The translations under genes were made by a program, and so were the position numbers. A stretch of 64,000 bases of DNA from Maritimibacter alkaliphilus. Its GTDB lineage: Bacteria; Pseudomonadota; Alphaproteobacteria; Rhodobacterales; Rhodobacteraceae. Positions 59,997-64,000 of the stretch are shown one piece after another. Numbering within the stretch: the first letter of the stretch is position 1; each line of letters begins with the position of its first letter. A model generated the notes under the pieces. The model saw only the letters and a program-made list of their open reading frames with translations. It was not told the origin of the DNA and searched no databases. Location: contig NZ_JAHVIT010000001.1 in assembly GCF_019801605.1 (NCBI RefSeq), positions 1,674,001 to 1,738,000 of the forward strand, given 5' to 3'.

Positions 59997-61262
59997 ATGT
60001 CGAAGATGAGATACAGCCGCCGCAGCGTCCTGAAGAGCGGGATCGCCGCCACCGCCGCCTCGGCCCTGCCCGCCCCCATGGTCTGGGCGCAGGAGATCAA
60101 GGACATCACCCTGCGCCAGTTCGGCACCGGCGTGTCGAACCTCAACGAGGTCGGCCAGAAGGTGAAGGAAGACCTCGGCTTCACGCTGGAGATGACCGCG
60201 CTCGACAGTGACAGCGTGACCCAGCGGGCCGCGACCCAGCCCGACAGCTTCGACATCGCCGATATCGAGTACTGGATCTGCAAGAAGGTCTGGCCGACCG
60301 GCAACCTGCAGGCGATGGATACCTCGAAGATCGCGAACTACGACAAGATCGTCGGCATCTTCAAGGATGGCAAGCTGACGCCCGAGTCGGTCATCGCGCA
60401 GGGCACCGCGCCCCATACCGTCGGCTTCGTCGAGGGCCCGGACAGCACCACCTTCGCCACTGAGGAAACCCAGTGGATGACGCTGATCCCGACGATCTAC
60501 AACGCCGATACCCTCGGCATCCGCCCCGACCTGATCAAGCGCCCGATCGACACCTGGGCCGAGCTGCTGAACCCCGAGTTCAAGGGCAAGGCCTCGATCC
60601 TCGACATCTCCTCGATCGGGATCATGGACATGGCCATGGTCTGCGAGGCCATGGGCGAGATCGCCTATGGCGACAAGGGCAACATGACCAAGGAAGAGAT
60701 CGACAAGACCTTCGCGATCTTCACCGAGGCCAAGCGCGCCGGCCAGTTCCGCGCCTTCTGGAAGACCTTCGACGAGAGCGTCAACCTGATGGCCTCGGGC
60801 GAGGTGGTGATCCAGTCCATGTGGTCGCCCGCCATCACCGCGGTGAAATCGCGCGGCATCCCCTGCGTCTACCAGCCGCTGAAGGAAGGCTACCGCTCCT
60901 GGGGCGGCGGCATCGGCCTGTCGAAGTCGCTCACCGGCATGGAGCTGGACGCGGCCTACGAATACATCAACTGGTACCTCTCGGGCTGGGTCGGCGGCTT
61001 CCTGATGCGCCAGGGCTACTACTCGGCCGTGCCGGAGACCTCCAAGGAGTTCATGACGGCCAACGAATGGGGCTACTGGTTCGAGGGCAAGGAAGCGGTC
61101 GAGCCGATCTCCAACCCCTTCGGCGATGTCATGGCCCAGGCCGGCGAGACCCGCGACGGCGGCTCCTTCTACGAGCGCATGGGCTCGGTCGCCTGCTGGA
61201 ACGCCGTCATGGACGAGAACCAGTACATGGTCCGCAAGTGGAACGAGTTCATCGCCTCGTGA
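59997..61262 (+). CDS. Extracellular solute-binding protein with Tat signal
   Basis: A 421-residue periplasmic binding protein of the PotD/iron type. The N-terminus has a twin-arginine motif S-R8-R9-S-V-L-K and then a weak hydrophobic stretch ending in APMVWAQ, so Tat export is likely. The mature part has the two-lobed PotD-like layout: FTLEMTALDSDSVTQRAAT, DTWAELLNPEFKGKASILDISSIGIMDMA in part, and GGGIGLSKSLTGMELDAAYEYINWYLSG. The ligand is not readable, but the family binds polyamines, amino-acid derivatives and similar small cations. A long hairpin repeat follows before the permease genes, which may raise its mRNA level relative to theirs. Confidence 0.93.
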   Translation: MSKMRYSRRSVLKSGIAATAASALPAPMVWAQEIKDITLRQFGTGVSNLNEVGQKVKEDLGFTLEMTALDSDSVTQRAATQPDSFDIADIEYWICKKVWPTGNLQAMDTSKIANYDKIVGIFKDGKLTPESVIAQGTAPHTVGFVEGPDSTTFATEETQWMTLIPTIYNADTLGIRPDLIKRPIDTWAELLNPEFKGKASILDISSIGIMDMAMVCEAMGEIAYGDKGNMTKEEIDKTFAIFTEAKRAGQFRAFWKTFDESVNLMASGEVVIQSMWSPAITAVKSRGIPCVYQPLKEGYRSWGGGIGLSKSLTGMELDAAYEYINWYLSGWVGGFLMRQGYYSAVPETSKEFMTANEWGYWFEGKEAVEPISNPFGDVMAQAGETRDGGSFYERMGSVACWNAVMDENQYMVRKWNEFIAS

Positions 61263-61331
61263 GGCGGGGCGCGTCGCCCGTGGCGGCGCGCGAGAGAGGC
61301 TTTGCGCCGGGCCTTGCGGCCCGTCGCCCGG

Positions 61332-61447
61332 CGGGGGGCTGACGCCCCCCGCACCCCCCGTCTGCGGAGATTCCGAACGCCTGTGCGCCCCTGAGGGCCC
61401 GGTGGGCGGCGCGGCCGGGGATGTGAGTATTTTTGGAAAGATGAAAG
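61332..61447 (+). repeat. Intergenic mosaic repeat inside the importer operon
   Basis: The hairpin CGGGGGGC-tgac-GCCCCCCG (61332-61351) is followed after a GC-rich stretch by a tail at 61427-61447 with GGAAAGATGAAAG, matching 25113-25093 (- strand) at 19 of 21 positions. It separates the binding protein gene from the permease genes. Confidence 0.75.
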
Positions 61448-61496
61448 CCGGTGTCGGGACTTCGGGTCCGTGGTCCGGGAGGCAGGAGAGGCGGGA

Positions 61497-62411
61497 ATGA
61501 GCGATCTGGCAGGCGATGTGCAGCCGGTGGAGAAACGGCCCGCGAAACGGGCGGGCCGACGGCTGGGGCCGGATGTGCTGGGGTGGCTGCAGGCGGCGCC
61601 GCTGACGCTGGTGCTGGTCTGCTTCCTGCTGGCGCCGATCGCGATGATCGTCGCGGTCTCCTTCTGGGGGGCTACGGAATTCTCGATCTACCCGGCGTTC
61701 CAGTTCGACAATTATGCCTTCCTCTTCGGCTCAGACGTCACCTACCGGGTGTTCTTCGCCACCTTCAAATACGCGCTGATCACATGGGCCTTCACCCTCG
61801 CGATCGGCTTTACCGTGGCCTATTTCCTGGCCTTCCACGTGCGCAGCCAGCCGATCCAGATCGCGCTCTTCCTGCTGTGCACGATCCCGTTCTGGACCTC
61901 GAACATCATCCGCATGATCTCGTGGATCCCCTTCCTGGGGCGCAACGGCATCGCCAACTCGGCGCTGATCTCCTGGGGCGTGATCGACGAGCCGCTGGAA
62001 TGGCTGCTCTATTCCGACTTCTCGGTGATCCTCGCCTTCGTGCATCTCTACACGCTCTTCATGGTGGTCCCGATCTTCAACACGATGATGCGGATCGACA
62101 AGTCGCTGCTGGAGGCGGCGCGGGACAATGGCGCAAGCGGGTTCCAGACCCTGCTGCACGTGATCCTGCCCCTGACCAAGCCCGGCATCATGATCGGCAC
62201 GATCTTCGTGGTGACGCTGGTGATGGGCGATTTCATCACCGTGCGCTTCATGTCGGGCTCGCAGCGGGCCAACGTGGGGCGGCTGATCTCCAACGACATC
62301 TCGCTGCTGCAATACCCTTCAGCCGCCGCCACCGCCGTGGTGCTGCTCTGCACCGTTCTGCTGGTGATCGGCATCCTGCTGCGCTTCGTGAACATCCGGA
62401 AGGAGCTCTGA
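61497..62411 (+). CDS. ABC importer permease 1 (PotB-like)
   Basis: A 304-residue inner-membrane permease with about six transmembrane helices after a charged ~35-residue N-terminus. The binding-protein-dependent permease loop is EAARDNGASGFQTLLHVILPLTKPGIMIG, the EAA motif that contacts the ATPase. WTSNIIRMISWIPFLGRNG is typical of PotB-type permeases. GGAGAGGCGGGA precedes ATG 61497. It is immediately followed by the second permease gene. Confidence 0.94.
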   Translation: MSDLAGDVQPVEKRPAKRAGRRLGPDVLGWLQAAPLTLVLVCFLLAPIAMIVAVSFWGATEFSIYPAFQFDNYAFLFGSDVTYRVFFATFKYALITWAFTLAIGFTVAYFLAFHVRSQPIQIALFLLCTIPFWTSNIIRMISWIPFLGRNGIANSALISWGVIDEPLEWLLYSDFSVILAFVHLYTLFMVVPIFNTMMRIDKSLLEAARDNGASGFQTLLHVILPLTKPGIMIGTIFVVTLVMGDFITVRFMSGSQRANVGRLISNDISLLQYPSAAATAVVLLCTVLLVIGILLRFVNIRKEL

Positions 62412-62412
62412 G

Positions 62413-63249
62413 ATGGAAAAGCGTCCCCTGAGTTTCTACGTCCTTGCGGGTTTCTTCGCGCTCTTCGTGCTCTTCCTCTACGGGCCCACGCTGACCATCG
62501 GCATCCTCAGCTTCCAGGGCCCGCAGGGCGGGCTGACCTTCCCGATGAACGGCGTCTCGCTGCACTGGTTCCGCGACCTCTTCGAGGAGCAGGCGGTGGG
62601 CGACATCTGGGGGGCCTTCCGGCGCTCGCTGGCGCTTGGCCTCATGGTCATGGTCACGACGGTCGTCGTCTCGGTCATGGCGGGGCTGGCGTTCCGCAAG
62701 CGGTTCCTCGGCTCGGGCCTGCTGTTCTACATCGCGATCACCTCGCTGGTGATCCCCTCGATCCTGATCTCGCTCGGCGTCGGGCTGATCTTCAACCAGC
62801 TGGGGCTGAAGGTGCATTGGGCGACCTCGGGCTTCGGCTCGCAGCTGACATGGACCCTGCCCTTCGGCCTGCTGATCATGTTCGCGGTCTTCAACCGGTT
62901 CGACAAATCCTACGAGGAAGCCGCCCGCGATCAGGGAGCGACCGCGTGGCAGACCATCTACCACGTGGTGCTGCCGATCATCGCGCCCTCGCTGATCGGG
63001 GTGGCGCTCTTCGGCTTCACGCTCAGCTATGACGAATTCGCCCGCACCCTGCTGACGGCGGGCAGCTACAACACGCTGCCGCTGGAGGTCTTCGGGATGA
63101 CCACCAACGTGACCTCGCCGGTGATCTATGCGCTCGGCACGCTGACGACGCTGTTCTCGCTGATGATCATCGCGGTCTTCCTCTTCACGGTCTGGGTGAT
63201 GGGCAAGCGGCGCGCGCGCGCAGGTTCGGACGCGGGCAAGGGCGTGTGA
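62413..63249 (+). CDS. ABC importer permease 2 (PotC-like)
   Basis: A 278-residue inner-membrane permease with about six helices. The EAA loop reads EEAARDQGATAWQTIYHVVLPIIAPSLIG. SYDEFARTLLTAGSYNTLPLEVFGM is characteristic of PotC-type permeases. It starts 1 bp after permease 1 and its stop overlaps the racemase ATG (TGATG), so the three genes are tightly coupled. Confidence 0.94.
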   Translation: MEKRPLSFYVLAGFFALFVLFLYGPTLTIGILSFQGPQGGLTFPMNGVSLHWFRDLFEEQAVGDIWGAFRRSLALGLMVMVTTVVVSVMAGLAFRKRFLGSGLLFYIAITSLVIPSILISLGVGLIFNQLGLKVHWATSGFGSQLTWTLPFGLLIMFAVFNRFDKSYEEAARDQGATAWQTIYHVVLPIIAPSLIGVALFGFTLSYDEFARTLLTAGSYNTLPLEVFGMTTNVTSPVIYALGTLTTLFSLMIIAVFLFTVWVMGKRRARAGSDAGKGV

Positions 63250-63896
63250 TGCGGCTGCTCTACATCAATCCGAACGCGACCGCCTCGATGACCGACGGCA
63301 TCTTGGCGGCGGCGCGCGCCGCCCTGCCCGGGGTCGAGATCACGGGCGAAACCAACACCGAAGGGCCGCCCGCCATCGAGGGCCCCGAGGACGGCGACCG
63401 CGCGGTGCCAGGCGTCCTCGCCCGGGTGGCCGCGGCCAAGGCCGACGCGGTGGTGATCGCCTGTTTCGACGACACCGGGCTGGCCGAGGCGCAGGCGCTG
63501 TCCAGCGTGCCGGTGCTGGGGATCGGACAGGCGAGCTACCTCATGGCAACGTTGCTGGGACAGCGGTTCTCGGTCGTGACCTCGCTGGCGGTATCGCTGC
63601 CGGTGATCCGGGAGAATATCGAGACGCTGGGCTTTGCGGGCAACTGCGCCTCGGTGCGCGCGAGCGGCCTGCCGGTGCTGGTGATCGACGAGGGATCGGA
63701 GGAGACCCGCGCGCGGCTGGCGGAAGAGATCACGCGGGCGCGGGACGAGGACGGCGCGGGTGTCGTCGTGCTGGGCTGTGCGGGGATGGCGCCGTTGCGG
63801 GCGGACCTGGAGGCACGCAGCGGCGTGACGCTGATCGACGGCGTGGCGGCCTCGGCCCATCTGGCTGTGGCGGCGGCGGGGTTTCGGGCGGGGTGA
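63249..63896 (+). CDS. Asp/Glu/hydantoin racemase family protein
   Basis: A 215-residue protein of the two-cysteine racemase family. The catalytic Cys pair is at Cys72 (VIACFDDTG) and Cys177 (VVLGCAGM), each in the usual motif, with INPNAT at the N-terminus. Members racemise hydantoins, allantoin, aspartate or glutamate, or act as maleate isomerases without ATP or PLP. It follows the importer genes with a 1-nt overlap, so the imported compound is probably its substrate or a precursor (inference). A GTG at 63246 in the same frame is an alternative start. Confidence 0.93.
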   Translation: MRLLYINPNATASMTDGILAAARAALPGVEITGETNTEGPPAIEGPEDGDRAVPGVLARVAAAKADAVVIACFDDTGLAEAQALSSVPVLGIGQASYLMATLLGQRFSVVTSLAVSLPVIRENIETLGFAGNCASVRASGLPVLVIDEGSEETRARLAEEITRARDEDGAGVVVLGCAGMAPLRADLEARSGVTLIDGVAASAHLAVAAAGFRAG

Positions 63897-63968
63897 CAGG
63901 CGCTTGGGTCTTGCACCTGCGGACTTAGTGAGTGAACGCGACCGCCAAACACCTATCCAGGTAGAGAC

Positions 63969-64000
63969 AAGGGCAGCGCCGTCCCGCGGGGTGGCGCAAT
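63969..64000 (+). repeat. Partial copy of the REP-like hairpin element at the window end
   Basis: These 32 bases are identical to 4928-4959 and stop at the window edge, so the full hairpin probably continues beyond. The gap from 63897 shows no other feature. Confidence 0.85.

Noticed and set aside
1-64000. Prophage, insertion sequence, toxin-antitoxin or defence island
   Set aside because: No integrase, transposase, restriction, toxin or nuclease-helicase gene is recognisable; gene content is almost entirely core.

Overview
The window reads as chromosomal DNA of a GC-rich alphaproteobacterium, most likely a member of the Rhodobacteraceae. The grounds are the gene content and order: cobT; a dcw cluster running ftsW-murG-murC-(DUF2484 genes)-murB-ftsQ-ftsA-ftsZ-lpxC-bamD-recN; lysC followed by ptsP; plant-type gshA; and many ATGA/GTGA stop-start overlaps. 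Coding density is high. I saw no tRNA, rRNA, CRISPR array, transposase or prophage gene, so this is mostly core chromosome with small accessory insertions.

Layout. 1-4.8 kb (+): a small secreted protein, cobaltochelatase subunit cobT, an aminopeptidase P and a DUF427 protein. 5.2-10.6 kb: a ClC channel (-), an FAD-linked 2-hydroxyacid oxidase (+) and an unusual regulator with a central LuxR-type helix-turn-helix followed by a degenerate alpha/beta-hydrolase domain (+). 10.8-24.9 kb (-): recN, bamD, lpxC and the division/peptidoglycan genes. A secreted SH3-domain gene sits on the opposite strand inside this cluster, two DUF2484 paralogues lie in tandem, and no ddl gene is present. 25.4-31.3 kb: a YhiN-type flavoprotein (+), then a sulfotransferase, gshA, a membrane protein, a GNAT protein and rsmE (all -). 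31.4-34.9 kb (+): ubiA and an OmpA/BON envelope protein coupled to a small coiled-coil membrane protein. 35.2-43.5 kb (-): moaE, moaD, pgsA, uvrC, an SDR, a Ca2+/Na+ exchanger, a 60-residue zinc-ribbon membrane protein, an S49 peptidase and an ABC-2 exporter. 43.8-57.1 kb: a CoxG-like protein, a secreted beta-sandwich protein, a metallophosphoesterase/diacylglycerol kinase pair, DUF475, an acetolactate-synthase-like enzyme, a NUDIX hydrolase, DUF1178, an SDR, lysC, ptsP and a PEP-mutase/isocitrate-lyase-family enzyme. 57.2-63.9 kb: a catabolic-looking cassette with GNAT and GntR genes divergent from a Pot-type ABC importer and an Asp/Glu/hydantoin racemase.

Genes that work together: murG/murC/ftsW/murB/ftsQAZ build and divide the wall; lpxC and bamD serve the outer membrane; moaD/moaE form molybdopterin synthase; the ABC-racemase cassette probably imports and processes a small nitrogen compound under GntR control.

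The most unusual non-coding content is a set of intergenic repeats: (a) a GC-hairpin plus GGATA-TTT-GGAA tail mosaic in at least five places; (b) paired AT-rich perfect palindromes inside a GC outer stem, in two matching copies plus a relative; (c) a nested 64-bp hairpin at 4930 whose first half reappears at the window end; (d) a 13-bp tandem repeat placing stop codons in all three frames; (e) three terminator-like hairpins at exactly 37-bp period. I did not find a clearly new defence or biosynthetic system. The best novelty candidates are the HTH/pseudo-hydrolase regulator and the palindrome elements.
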